The notes: generated from the letters alone by a model not told the origin. Shown: positions 1 through 8,446, counted from the first letter of the stretch. The stretch: DNA of 64,000 nt from Oceaniglobus ichthyenteri (GCF_003057885.1 NZ_QAGK01000002.1:248001-312000); one strand, 5' to 3'. Program-made: numbers and translations.

Positions 1-659
1 CTGGCCGCTGTCGATGTGCCACCGCCGCCCAGTTCCGTGGTGACAAACACCTTGCCTTGGCTTTCCACTTCGGTGTCGAACATGCCGACATTGTCGATTT
101 CCAGCATTTTCATCGAATAGGGCGCGTTGAACGCGGCCATTGCCGCCATGCAGGCGGCCTCCTGCTGTTTGTCAGGCAGGATATGGGCCGCGGCGAACGG
201 CAGAAAATCCAGCGTGCGCCCGCCGGAATGATAATCAAGTACGATATCGGCCAGCGGCACCAGATGGGTGGCAATGTAATGGGCAATCTTTTGGGTCACG
301 GTGCCATCGGGGCGGCCCGGAAAGCTGCGGTTCATGTTGCCGCCATCAATCGGCGAACAGCGCCGCCCGACGGAAAAGGCCGGCAGATTCATCATCGGCA
401 AAATGATGACCCGGCCCTTGATCGTTGCCGGATCAAGGGTCGCGGCAAGGCCCTGCAATGCGATTGGCCCTTCATATTCATCGCCGTGATTGCCGCCGGT
501 CAACAATGCGGTTGGCCCGTCGCCGCCCGCGATCACGCTGATCGGAATCATCACCGCCCCCCAGGCGCTGTCATCGCGGCTGTGAGGCAGGCGCAGGAAG
601 CCATGAAATGTGCCGATGGCATCCAGCGGGATTGTGGGGGTGACAGGGCTGTTGGTCAT
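1..659 (-). CDS. doeB: N-alpha-acetyl-L-2,4-diaminobutyrate deacetylase DoeB/EutE (5' part, cut by window edge)
   Basis: The zinc hydrolase that deacetylates N-alpha-acetyl-diaminobutyrate, the product of ectoine hydrolase, to L-2,4-diaminobutyrate and acetate in the cytoplasm. About 219 N-terminal residues are present; the 3' end lies outside the window. The translation shows the succinylglutamate desuccinylase/aspartoacylase (M14-like) zinc motifs: GGNHGDEYEG near residue 55, NRSFPG near 115 and DYHSGG near 147. The ATG overlaps the TGA of doeA by 4 bp (ATGA), so the two are translationally coupled, as expected for consecutive steps. Family assignment rests on these motifs plus the ectoine operon context. 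Confidence 0.9.
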   Translation of the reverse strand, partial: MTNSPVTPTIPLDAIGTFHGFLRLPHSRDDSAWGAVMIPISVIAGGDGPTALLTGGNHGDEYEGPIALQGLAATLDPATIKGRVIILPMMNLPAFSVGRRCSPIDGGNMNRSFPGRPDGTVTQKIAHYIATHLVPLADIVLDYHSGGRTLDFLPFAAAHILPDKQQEAACMAAMAAFNAPYSMKMLEIDNVGMFDTEVESQGKVFVTTELGGGGTSTAA

Positions 660-1840
660 GTTTTCACAAACAATTCGCGGGGTGTGGTGCAGAAACACTC
701 ATACCCGGTTTCGGTGATGCGGATCGGTTCGGTGATTTCCAGCCCGCCATCGTCAAGCCAAAGTGCCGGCATGAAATGAAAGGTCATGTCAGGCTCCAAC
801 ACGGTTTGATCGCCGCGCCGGAACGAAATCGTGCGTTCGCCCCAATCGGGCGGATAGCTGATGCCGATGGCATAGCCACACCGGCTGTCCTTTTCAAAGC
901 CGGCCTTGTTGAGGGTGGCGTTGAAGGCATTGGCGATGTCTTCGGCGCGGTTGCCCGGGCGGGCCTGTTCCAATCCGGCTTCAATCGCGTCAAGAACGGC
1001 GGATTCAGCATCGCGGTATTTCTGCGGCACCTCGCCCAGAAACAATGTGCGCGATTGCGGGCACTGATACCGCCGATGCGCGCCGGCAATTTCAAAGAAG
1101 GTGGATTCACCGGTTTCCATCGGCCGGTCATCCCACGTCAGATGCGGCGCGGTGGCATCCAGCCCCGAGGGTGCCATGGGTACGATGGCCGGATAATCGC
1201 CCCAGAACCCATGGGCCCCCCGAATGCCGGCGGCATAGATTTCGGCAACCAGATCGTTCTTGCGCATTCCCGGTTCGGCGACTTCGCGGATGTGTTCGTG
1301 CATCACTTCGACAATCCGTGCCGCGCGCTGCATATATTCAATCTCGCGCTCCGATTTGATCGCGCGCTGCCAATTGACCAGCGCGGTCACATCCGACAAT
1401 TTTGCCTTTGGCAAATCCCGCGCAAGGGTGGCATGGGCGGCGGCGGAGTAATAATAATTGTCCATCTCGACGCCGATCCGCGCCTTTTCCAACCCCAGAT
1501 CTTTCAACACGACGGCCAGATCGGACATTGGGTGCTGTTCGGGGTTCTGGACAAAAATATCGTCATACCCGCGAATGCAGGCGTCATCATCCATGAACAC
1601 CGTGCGCCGGGCCCCTTGGGCATCCATGCCGCGCCCCCACCAGACCGGATCGCCCTCTTGGGTCAGGATCACGGCCTGAAACACATAAAACGACCACCCG
1701 TCATAGCCCGAAAGCCACGACATGTTCGACGGATCGGTAACGACAATCGCATTGAGCCGCCGGTCGGCCATGACCTTGCGGGTTTTGGCGATGCGCCGCC
1801 CGTATTCGCCCTTGGTGAAGTTTGCCTCAAACGTTGTCAT
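656..1840 (-). CDS. doeA: Ectoine hydrolase DoeA/EutD (M24 family)
   Basis: Hydrolyses the ectoine ring to N-alpha-acetyl-L-2,4-diaminobutyrate, the first committed step of ectoine catabolism and the source of the EnuR inducer in related bacteria. The 394-residue protein has the two-domain creatinase/prolidase (M24) layout: an N-terminal creatinase-like domain (about 1-160) and a pita-bread catalytic domain (about 170-394). The C-terminal part carries the DWGERT segment typical of this subgroup, and the classic metallopeptidase ligand set appears incomplete. It lies 38 bp downstream of eutA and overlaps doeB by 4 bp. Length and context match DoeA closely. Odd point: eutB and eutC, which usually precede it, are missing. 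Confidence 0.93.
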   Translation of the reverse strand: MTTFEANFTKGEYGRRIAKTRKVMADRRLNAIVVTDPSNMSWLSGYDGWSFYVFQAVILTQEGDPVWWGRGMDAQGARRTVFMDDDACIRGYDDIFVQNPEQHPMSDLAVVLKDLGLEKARIGVEMDNYYYSAAAHATLARDLPKAKLSDVTALVNWQRAIKSEREIEYMQRAARIVEVMHEHIREVAEPGMRKNDLVAEIYAAGIRGAHGFWGDYPAIVPMAPSGLDATAPHLTWDDRPMETGESTFFEIAGAHRRYQCPQSRTLFLGEVPQKYRDAESAVLDAIEAGLEQARPGNRAEDIANAFNATLNKAGFEKDSRCGYAIGISYPPDWGERTISFRRGDQTVLEPDMTFHFMPALWLDDGGLEITEPIRITETGYECFCTTPRELFVKT

Positions 1841-1878
1841 GCCCTGCCCCCGTCATTGCTGTGAAATTCTGTTGCGCG

Positions 1879-2676
1879 TCACCCGCCGATGCCGTTGGCA
1901 AAGGCCGCAGGCAGGGCAAGGGTGCGCAACCGCCCGTATTGTTCGGGGCGGCCGCGCCCCCCGGCGATCCGGCCAAGCGCCCAGCAGAGCGCCTGATTGG
2001 ATGTGACCACGGGCTTGCCCAGCCGCGCCTCGATCCGGTCAATCACATCGACGCCGCGCATCGCCGTGCAAGACAGGAACACCGCCTCAACCTCGGGGGT
2101 GTCCAGCGCGCAGGCGGCGTTGATCATGCTGTCGTCATCAATCCGGGCCATATCGCGGTCATCCTCCAGCGCGAAACAGGCGCTGTTGACCACGTCCAAC
2201 CCCTGGTTTTCAAAGTATTCAACCATCGGTTCGGTGGTTTCAGGCAAATACGGGGTCAGCAAGGCAACCCGCGTCACCCCAAGGGCGGCGAACCCGGCCA
2301 TGGCGGCATAGGACGGTGTGAAAATCGGAACACCCGGCAGGCCGACGTGAATGGCATCGGCAACCGCCCCATTGCCGATGGTGACCGATGCCGAGGTGCA
2401 GGCAAAGGCCACCGCCGCCAGATCGGCCCCCGGCACAAGCAATCCGGCAGTGCGGGCCAGATCGGGGGCCATGGCGCGCAAGGTTGCCGGGGTGGTGGGG
2501 TTTTCAAACCCGATCCGCGCCACGTGCAAAACCGCCTGTTCAGGGTCAAGCAGGCGTGCGGCGTCTGCCTCGAACACAAGATCGGTGGACAGAAGGATCG
2601 CGCCCAGGCGCGGCGGGCTTTCCGAAAGCTTCCGCAAACTGCTTTTGACGATATGCGTTTGCGGGGCGGCGGCCAT
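1879..2676 (-). CDS. eutA: EutA-like Asp/Glu racemase superfamily protein of ectoine catabolism
   Basis: A 265-residue member of the aspartate/glutamate racemase, maleate isomerase and arylmalonate decarboxylase superfamily. Two conserved cysteine segments, AFACTSAS near residue 95 and FLSCTAMR near 202, match the paired catalytic positions of the family. In R. pomeroyi eutA lies between the stress-protein gene and eutB and is thought to act with EutB and EutC in converting 5-hydroxyectoine to ectoine. The start at 2676 is preferred because AGGGGG lies about 8 nt upstream; an upstream ATG at 2709 would overlap the preceding gene. Here eutB and eutC are not adjacent, so the protein's role is uncertain. 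Confidence 0.8.
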   Translation of the reverse strand: MAAAPQTHIVKSSLRKLSESPPRLGAILLSTDLVFEADAARLLDPEQAVLHVARIGFENPTTPATLRAMAPDLARTAGLLVPGADLAAVAFACTSASVTIGNGAVADAIHVGLPGVPIFTPSYAAMAGFAALGVTRVALLTPYLPETTEPMVEYFENQGLDVVNSACFALEDDRDMARIDDDSMINAACALDTPEVEAVFLSCTAMRGVDVIDRIEARLGKPVVTSNQALCWALGRIAGGRGRPEQYGRLRTLALPAAFANGIGG

Positions 2677-2687
2677 GCAATTGCCCC

Positions 2688-3128
2688 CTAGACCACAAGA
2701 ACCGGGCATTTCGACAGCCCGGTCACCTTGTGCGATACACTGCCCAACAGATACCCGTCGCCCGATGCGCCCAAACCGCGACTGCCGACAATGATCAGAT
2801 CGACACCATGTCTGGCGGCAAATTCGTTGATTGCCCGGGCCGGACGGCCCGACCGGACAAAGCCGCGCACATCTTCGACGCCCGCCTCAATCAACATGTT
2901 TTTCGCATGGGTCACAATCCCGGCGGCATGTTCGCGCATGGCATCATCAATCCGCCCCGGATCACTGACCCGCACCATCGAAAGCGACGCCTCAAGCATC
3001 GAATGATGGCGAAAGACCGTCAACACCGTAACTCTGGCACCGGTCAGTTTTGCCATTTCTGCGGCCTTCTCCAACGCCCGGTCCGCGTTCTTTGATCCAT
3101 CATAGGGCGCAAGGATATGGGTGAACAT
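2688..3128 (-). CDS. Universal stress protein (UspA family) of the ectoine TRAP operon
   Basis: A 146-residue single-domain UspA protein. It begins with the ILAPYDGSKNA strand-loop and ends with the nucleotide-binding signature GSRGLG, then GSVSHKV, so it is probably an ATP-binding Usp. Homologues encoded next to the ectoine TRAP transporters (TeaD of Halomonas) bind ATP and modulate transporter activity. It sits directly after the large permease gene, with an 18-bp gap, and 11 bp before eutA, within the same minus-strand operon. Its function as a transporter modulator is inferred from context. Confidence 0.9.
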   Translation of the reverse strand: MFTHILAPYDGSKNADRALEKAAEMAKLTGARVTVLTVFRHHSMLEASLSMVRVSDPGRIDDAMREHAAGIVTHAKNMLIEAGVEDVRGFVRSGRPARAINEFAARHGVDLIIVGSRGLGASGDGYLLGSVSHKVTGLSKCPVLVV

Positions 3129-3146
3129 GCAAGGCTCCTTAATGGG

Positions 3147-4433
3147 TTATTTTGCGAATGCCAGATCACGCAGGAACAGGGCGATCTGCGGAAAGAAGAT
3201 CAGCGCAACAGACACGCTGAGCAGCATCAGAATGAAGGGCGGCGTGCCACGGATGACTTCGATATAGGGGCGTTTGAACACCGCAATGGCGGTAAAGATG
3301 TCACAGCCAAACGGCGGCGTGGCCGATCCGATGGCCACCTGCAACGTGATCACCGTGCCCACCAAAACCGGGTCAAGCCCGACAGATTTCACCACCGGCG
3401 CAAAGATCGGCACCAGAACCAGGATCACCACGATCGGATCCACAAACATGCAGCCGATAAAGAACGCAATCGAGATCACGAACAGCACCCCGATTGACCC
3501 CATCTGATCAATCCCGATCCCGCTAAGGATGGCCTGTGGGATCTGCGCGAATGAAATCACCCAGGAAAACGCAGCACCCGCCGCAACCAGAATGAACACC
3601 ACTGCCGTGATCAATCCGGTCGATTTCGCCGTTTCATACAATCCCCGCAAATCAAGGGAGCGGAACACGATCAACTCCAGAAAGATCGCATAAAGAACAC
3701 AGGCGGCCGCCGCTTCGGTCGGGGAAAAGATGCCACCATAGATGCCGCCGATGATGATCGCCGGAAAGCCCAGCGGCCAAAGCGCCTGTTGCACCGCGCG
3801 CACGCGCTGGCCCCAGGTGGTTTTTTCCTCGGTCGGAACATTGTTGCGGATCGCATAGATCACGGAATAGATCGAAAACAATAAAAGGATCAAAAGCCCC
3901 GGTCCGATCCCGGCAATGAACAGTTCGGCAATCGAGGTGTTGGACACCACGCCATAAATGATCATGCCGATCGAGGGCGGAATAAGAAACGCGATGTCGG
4001 ATGAGTTGACGATCAGCGCCAGAACGAAACTGTCCTTGTATCCCGCTTTCAACATCCGGGGCCGCATCGGTGATCCGATGGCAACCACTGTCGCCTGCGT
4101 CGATCCCGACACCGCGCCAAACATCGTGCAGGCCGCCGCAGTTGACACCGCCAGCCCGCCCTTGAGATGGCCGACAAACGACATGACCATGTCAATCAAC
4201 CGCCCCGCCGACTGACCCCGGGTCATGATATCGGCGGCAAAAATGAACATCGGCACCGCGATAAGGGATGCAGGCCGGATGCCCGCCATCATCTGTTGCA
4301 CCATGGTTTCAAGCTGTCCAAACCCGTTGAACAGCGAATAGAACCCCACAAAGGCCCCGACGATCAGCGGAATCATCATCGGAAAGCCTAAAAGCAGCAG
4401 AACGATCATGGTCGAGAATATCGTGATGGCCAT
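3147..4433 (-). CDS. uehC: Ectoine/5-hydroxyectoine TRAP transporter large permease UehC
   Basis: The DctM-type large membrane subunit of a tripartite ATP-independent periplasmic transporter, which uses the sodium-motive force to import the ligand delivered by the binding protein. The 428-residue protein is almost entirely hydrophobic, with about 12 predicted membrane segments, and contains the family stretches MFGAVSGSTQATVVAIG near residue 105 and GGIFSPTEAAAACVLY near 235. It follows uehB by only 3 bp. Substrate assignment comes from the linked binding protein and ectoine catabolic genes. Confidence 0.93.
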   Translation of the reverse strand: MAITIFSTMIVLLLLGFPMMIPLIVGAFVGFYSLFNGFGQLETMVQQMMAGIRPASLIAVPMFIFAADIMTRGQSAGRLIDMVMSFVGHLKGGLAVSTAAACTMFGAVSGSTQATVVAIGSPMRPRMLKAGYKDSFVLALIVNSSDIAFLIPPSIGMIIYGVVSNTSIAELFIAGIGPGLLILLLFSIYSVIYAIRNNVPTEEKTTWGQRVRAVQQALWPLGFPAIIIGGIYGGIFSPTEAAAACVLYAIFLELIVFRSLDLRGLYETAKSTGLITAVVFILVAAGAAFSWVISFAQIPQAILSGIGIDQMGSIGVLFVISIAFFIGCMFVDPIVVILVLVPIFAPVVKSVGLDPVLVGTVITLQVAIGSATPPFGCDIFTAIAVFKRPYIEVIRGTPPFILMLLSVSVALIFFPQIALFLRDLAFAK

Positions 4434-4436
4434 GGC

Positions 4437-5072
4437 TCAGACCTCCGTTTCGTTGTCGTCGTAACCTTCCAGAACATTGGTCGAAAGATATATATCCCTT
4501 TCGATCATGTTCTTGACGGCGGTCAGAAGATATTGAACCCCGGTCATGAAAAACCCGACCGGCACCCAGACAAGGGTGAGCCATACGGGAATCTGCAACG
4601 ACGGCAGGACACGCCCGCGCCCCGCCTGGGTCATGATATATTGCAGCGAATACCATGCCAGCCCCAGCATGAACGCCGCCGTAACCAGCGAAATCACGAT
4701 CATCAAAATCTTGCGCCCCCTGTTGGGCAAGGCATCGAAAATGGCCGACATGCGGATATGGCGGCCATGGCGCGCGGCATATGAAATACCGGCAAAGGTG
4801 ATCATGATAATCAGGATGCGGTTCAGTTCTTCGGAAAAGAACAGCGAACTTTGAAAAACAAACCGCCCGATGACATTGGCACTGGTATTGGCGGCCATCA
4901 GCAACACGCCAATCGCCAGCATCGCGGATTCAATTTTGCTGATCCATGTATCAAGCGTGCCGAGAATACCCGGCAAGCTGGATTCATAGACTTCGAGAGG
5001 CGCGTCATCCGTGCCGGTGGTGTCGGTCTGCGATTGCAGTTGCGAGCCGTGGTTCTTGTCCGTCACCGGCAT
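4437..5072 (-). CDS. uehB: Ectoine/5-hydroxyectoine TRAP transporter small permease UehB
   Basis: The DctQ-type small subunit, 211 residues, with four predicted membrane helices (roughly 50-70, 87-105, 127-147 and 165-187) and the family signature [19 protein letters not shown]. It pairs with UehC in the inner membrane. An N-terminal extension of about 45 polar residues is longer than in minimal DctQ proteins. The gene lies between uehA and uehC. A 12-bp perfect hairpin in the uehA-uehB gap probably tunes its expression relative to the binding protein. Confidence 0.9.
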   Translation of the reverse strand: MPVTDKNHGSQLQSQTDTTGTDDAPLEVYESSLPGILGTLDTWISKIESAMLAIGVLLMAANTSANVIGRFVFQSSLFFSEELNRILIIMITFAGISYAARHGRHIRMSAIFDALPNRGRKILMIVISLVTAAFMLGLAWYSLQYIMTQAGRGRVLPSLQIPVWLTLVWVPVGFFMTGVQYLLTAVKNMIERDIYLSTNVLEGYDDNETEV

Positions 5073-5095
5073 CCTCCCGTCAGTGGTTCAACGAC

Positions 5096-5125
5096 AGGCC
5101 CCCGGCGACGGTGCGCCGGGGGCCT
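5096..5125 (-). promoter_or_regulatory. Strong hairpin between uehA and uehB (likely mRNA stabiliser/attenuator)
   Basis: Perfect 12-bp inverted repeat, arms AGGCCCCCGGCG and CGCCGGGGGCCT at 5096-5107 and 5114-5125, with a 6-nt loop. It lies 13 bp after the uehA stop and upstream of uehB. No U-run follows on the minus strand, so it is not a classic intrinsic terminator. Hairpins here are common between binding-protein and permease genes and let the binding protein be made in excess. Confidence 0.75.
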
Positions 5126-5137
5126 GAAGGCGTGGTC

Positions 5138-6157
5138 TTACTTCTTGACGGCGTCGAGATCGGCCTTGAACTGCTCAAGCAGCGATTTGCCGCTGTCGCC
5201 GGTCATTTCAATGAACGCGGCCTCGACCTGTGCGGCGGCATCCTTGAACGGCTGGCGCTCTTCCTCGGTCAGGGTGGTGACGGTGTAACCGGGCTTGGCC
5301 TCCATGATGCCGTTGATGGCTTCTTCGGTCTGGCCCTGCTGATAATCGAGGATATATTCAAACGCCACGTCGATGGCGTTGCCGATCATCGTCTGATCTT
5401 CTTCGGACAGACCGGAATAGAAATCCTGATTGGCCATCACGGCCGTGGTAAAGTTGTTGTGGCCGATATAGGTCATGTAATCGCTGACCTCATACAGTTT
5501 GTTGGACAGGATATAAAACGTCGGGTTTTCCTGTCCCTGAATGATACCGGTCTGCAGCGCGCCGTATACTTCGCCCCACGGCAGCGGCGTTGGCGTGGCG
5601 CCGAATGCCTTATAGCTTTCAACCAACAGCGGGTTGGTCATGACGCGCACCTTGACTTCGTTCAGGTCAGCAGGTGATTTCAGCGGTTCGCGCGTTGTGA
5701 TCGCCACGTCGCCCTCGGGGAACATGGTCAGCAATTCCAGGCCCTGCTTTGCATAAAGCTCGGGGAACATTTCGGTGATCGCTTTTGATGTGCGGAAAAA
5801 CTCGAACAGTTCCTGATCATCCTGCGGCAACAGATAAGGCACAAAGAATACCTGTGCTTCGGGGATCAACGCGCCGGTGAACCCCGGTGACTGGTCGACA
5901 AACTGCAGGATGCCGGCCTGCGTCTGTTCCATGATATCGGCGGACTCGCCCAAAGTACCATAGGGGAACAGTTGAATTTCATGGTCGGAATTGGCTTCGA
6001 CCTCTTCCTTGAATTTCTGTGCAAACTTGCCCTGCACTTCGTCCATTGCCTCTTCGAAGGCATAGCGCCATGTGTCGGCGTGAACGGCGCTTACACCTGC
6101 AATTGTGGTTGCGGCGGCAAGAATGCTGCTTGCCAAAACCTTGCTGTAGACTGCCAT
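5138..6157 (-). CDS. uehA: Ectoine/5-hydroxyectoine-binding periplasmic protein UehA (TRAP DctP)
   Basis: The periplasmic solute receptor of the UehABC transporter. The 339-residue precursor has a Sec signal peptide ending at SAVHA before DTWRY. The mature part has DctP-family features: the GTLGESADIMEQTQ segment, the RVMTNPLL arginine loop and the QENPTFYI segment, which in UehA and TeaA contribute ligand-contacting Arg and Asn residues. It resembles R. pomeroyi UehA through its full length as far as I can judge from memory. It is the first gene of the minus-strand ectoine operon, preceded by a sigma70-like promoter at 6239-6267 that overlaps a putative operator. Confidence 0.93.
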   Translation of the reverse strand: MAVYSKVLASSILAAATTIAGVSAVHADTWRYAFEEAMDEVQGKFAQKFKEEVEANSDHEIQLFPYGTLGESADIMEQTQAGILQFVDQSPGFTGALIPEAQVFFVPYLLPQDDQELFEFFRTSKAITEMFPELYAKQGLELLTMFPEGDVAITTREPLKSPADLNEVKVRVMTNPLLVESYKAFGATPTPLPWGEVYGALQTGIIQGQENPTFYILSNKLYEVSDYMTYIGHNNFTTAVMANQDFYSGLSEEDQTMIGNAIDVAFEYILDYQQGQTEEAINGIMEAKPGYTVTTLTEEERQPFKDAAAQVEAAFIEMTGDSGKSLLEQFKADLDAVKK

Positions 6158-6238
6158 CGTTCTTCCTTCCTATTTCTTTGCTTTACCCGGCGCGCACGGC
6201 CAAAAAGGCCGCCGCAAACGGATTGTGCTGATGGGGGG

Positions 6239-6268
6239 ATCATTGAAAAGGCAGCCAATCATGTCAAT
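6239..6268 (-). promoter_or_regulatory. uehA promoter with overlapping candidate EnuR operator
   Basis: On the minus strand TTGACA (6267-6262) and AATGAT (6244-6239) are spaced 17 bp, a good sigma70-type promoter about 85 bp upstream of uehA. The -35 element lies inside TTGACATGATTGG (6267-6255), which differs at one of 13 positions from TTGTCATGATTGG in the enuR-lrp intergenic region. A repressor bound here would block RNA polymerase. EnuR is the leading candidate because it is known to repress ectoine uptake genes in R. pomeroyi. Confidence 0.6.
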
Positions 6269-6324
6269 CCGATAATTGAACCATTACAATTACCTTATTT
6301 ATTTTCAATCATTTAGGTGCTTTA

Positions 6325-7704
6325 TTAGATTTCGACGCCGCTGATCTGGCGGGTAATCTGCGCAACAATGCGCAGACCGCGGGCGAAATCCGGGAAGGAT
6401 TGACCACCAAGCGCGACTCGTATCCCGGGATGAAGCCCGTGTGGGCCAATGGCAAAACTTGACGCGGGCGCCACGGCCACACCCCCCTCGCGCGCGGCGG
6501 AAACAAGGGCCTTTTCCTGCTGCACGTCGGCGCAGCCGATCCAGATATGCAACCCATTCGGACTGCTTTGAAACGGCAGCCCCTCAAGAATGCGGCGGGC
6601 ATAATCCGCCCGATCGCCCAATGCCAAACGCTGTCTGTTCAGCAGTTTTTCGGCGGTGCCATCCGCGATCCAGCGTTCTGCAATTTCGGTCATCAGGCCC
6701 GTGGCCATCCAGTTTGTCACCAGATGCCGGTTGGCCACCGCCGCGCCCAGATGATCGGGTGCTGCCAAATACCCCACCCGCAAACCGGGGATCAGACATT
6801 TCGACAGGCTGGTGAAAAACAGCGTGCGTTCGGGGGCAAGCGCGGCAATGGGGGGCGGCGGCGCATCCTGAAGCGGGCCCCAGGCGTGATTTTCGATGAT
6901 GGTGATATCGTGCCGGCGGGCAATATCCACCACCGCCGCACGCCGCGCCTCGGACATGGTAAAGGCCAGCGGATTCATTCCCGTGGGCATGATATACAGG
7001 GCTTTGACCCCGTGATCGCGGCATATATCCTCTAACGCATGCGGGCAGATGCCGCCGTCATCAACGGTGACGCCCTGCAACCGCAGGCCCAGAAACCGCG
7101 CCAGGGGGCGTAGGGTGTGATGGCCGATATTTTCGGTCACCACCAGATCGCCGGGCTGGGCCGCCGCCATCAACGCAACACTCATCGCGCTGGTGCTGCC
7201 GTTGGTCGGGATCACCGGCCCATCGCCCACATCCAGACCGCACAGGCCAAGCCAGTGTTTGATCGCAGCCGAGGCCGCACCAATGCCAAGGTCGGGCCGC
7301 GATCCGCCCAGAACCGAATGGGGCACCGACCGCGCAATGGCGTGCAACACTTCTTGCAATGCGTCTTCGTGGGCGTGGTCGGTGACGGGTTTCAGGATCG
7401 ACATATCCAAAAGGCCGCGCGATGTTTTTCGGGTCACAAACGGCATCTTTACATCATCTTGCGATGCCCGCACGAATGTGCCCCGCCCCACCGCGCCGGT
7501 GATTTTTCCCGCTTCGGTCAGTTTGGCATAGGCGCGGCTGACGGTTTGCACGCTAAGGTTCAGATCATAAGCCAGCTTGCGCTGCGTCGGCAGGCGGTCG
7601 CCCGGTTTCAGGGCGTCGTTTTGTATCGCGGTTTCAATCGCCTTTACCAGCGACCGGTAGGCAGGACGCCTGAGCGATCCGGGATCGGGTGGCCAACTTG
7701 TCAT
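6325..7704 (-). CDS. enuR: EnuR, MocR/PdxR-type (GntR-HTH plus aminotransferase-fold) regulator of ectoine catabolism
   Basis: A 459-residue MocR-subfamily regulator. The N-terminal winged helix of GntR type (about 15-80, with LPTQRKLAYDLNLSVQTVSRAY) is linked to a class I aminotransferase-like domain. With the start at 7704, the PLP-binding lysine of SLSKCLIPGLR falls at residue 302, the position I recall being reported for EnuR of R. pomeroyi; this supports the chosen start over upstream ATGs. Such regulators bind PLP and sense N-alpha-acetyl-diaminobutyrate and diaminobutyrate. It lies upstream of uehA on the same strand and diverges from an Lrp-type regulator gene, with shared operator-like repeats. 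Confidence 0.9.
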   Translation of the reverse strand: MTSWPPDPGSLRRPAYRSLVKAIETAIQNDALKPGDRLPTQRKLAYDLNLSVQTVSRAYAKLTEAGKITGAVGRGTFVRASQDDVKMPFVTRKTSRGLLDMSILKPVTDHAHEDALQEVLHAIARSVPHSVLGGSRPDLGIGAASAAIKHWLGLCGLDVGDGPVIPTNGSTSAMSVALMAAAQPGDLVVTENIGHHTLRPLARFLGLRLQGVTVDDGGICPHALEDICRDHGVKALYIMPTGMNPLAFTMSEARRAAVVDIARRHDITIIENHAWGPLQDAPPPPIAALAPERTLFFTSLSKCLIPGLRVGYLAAPDHLGAAVANRHLVTNWMATGLMTEIAERWIADGTAEKLLNRQRLALGDRADYARRILEGLPFQSSPNGLHIWIGCADVQQEKALVSAAREGGVAVAPASSFAIGPHGLHPGIRVALGGQSFPDFARGLRIVAQITRQISGVEI

Positions 7705-7740
7705 GATTGGCACCATTGCGATAATCATGACAATTGACAA
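7698..7740. promoter_or_regulatory. enuR/lrp divergent control region with perfect 11-bp inverted repeat
   Basis: TTGTCATGATT at 7698-7708 and its exact reverse complement AATCATGACAA at 7723-7733 are separated by 14 bp. On the plus strand TTGTCA (7698-7703) and GATAAT (7720-7725), spaced 16 bp, form a good promoter for the Lrp gene. The left arm covers the enuR ATG. The same 11-mer, with one substitution, overlaps the uehA -35 box, so a common regulator, EnuR or the Lrp protein, is likely to bind both sites. Confidence 0.6.
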
Positions 7741-7768
7741 GTCTGCGCGCGCTGCCCATCACTCGCCC

Positions 7769-8260
7769 ATGAGCTTTTTGAAACTCGATTCACGCGATAT
7801 CGCAATCCTGCGGGTGCTGTCCACACAGGGCCGGATTTCAAAATCGGCCTTGGCCGATCAGGTCAATCTGGGCGCCAGCGCCTGTGGTGACCGGTTGGCG
7901 CGAATGGAAACCGCGGGCCTGATTGCGGGCTATCGCGCCGAGGTCGCGCTGCGCCGCATGGCGCCCCATGTCACGGTCTTCGTTCTGGCCGAACTGGCCA
8001 GCCATCAGGCGGCCGCATTCCAGCTGTTCGAACAGGCGATTGAGCGGCACGATGAAATAACCGGGTGCTGGGCGCTGGGCGGTGGATATGATTATCTGTT
8101 GCAGGTGGTGACACGCGATATCGATAGTTATCAAAGCCTTATTGATGATCTGCTGGCGCAGCGCGTCGGGCTGGCGCGGTATTTCACCTATGTCGTGACC
8201 AAGGCGATCAAATCGGCACCGCCGCCTTTTGCCATCCTGCATCCGGGCGCCGCCGACTGA
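7769..8260 (+). CDS. Lrp/AsnC family transcriptional regulator (DoeX-like)
   Basis: A 163-residue Lrp/AsnC regulator. The N-terminal HTH (about 5-55: LDSRDIAILRVLSTQGRIS, then LADQVNLGASACGDRLARME) is followed by a RAM/ligand domain with the conserved GGGYDYLLQVV strand near residue 108. Ectoine catabolic clusters usually contain an AsnC-type gene (DoeX of Halomonas, asnC of R. pomeroyi). The start at 7769 was chosen because it gives the canonical N-terminus; an ATG at 7703 would overlap the enuR start. It diverges from enuR across the 43-bp element described separately. Confidence 0.9.
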   Translation: MSFLKLDSRDIAILRVLSTQGRISKSALADQVNLGASACGDRLARMETAGLIAGYRAEVALRRMAPHVTVFVLAELASHQAAAFQLFEQAIERHDEITGCWALGGGYDYLLQVVTRDIDSYQSLIDDLLAQRVGLARYFTYVVTKAIKSAPPPFAILHPGAAD

Positions 8261-8446
8261 ACCGCAGATTTCACCGCCACCGCGGGCAGATCGGCGCAGA
8301 ATGCCCCGTTAATTTCCGCGCAATCCGGCGTTTCTGCGCCCTTGCATGGCTATTTTACCCCTCTGAACAGAACAACCCGCCCCTGTGCCGACGATGGCGC
8401 GCGGACAGGGTTGGTTTAACGCGCCCGCCGCAAGAAAGGTAAGACG

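Noticed and set aside
57-1864. Long plus-strand frames over the doeB-doeA region
   Set aside because: They mirror the real minus-strand doeB and doeA genes, which show full family motifs. The plus-strand products lack motifs and ribosome sites.
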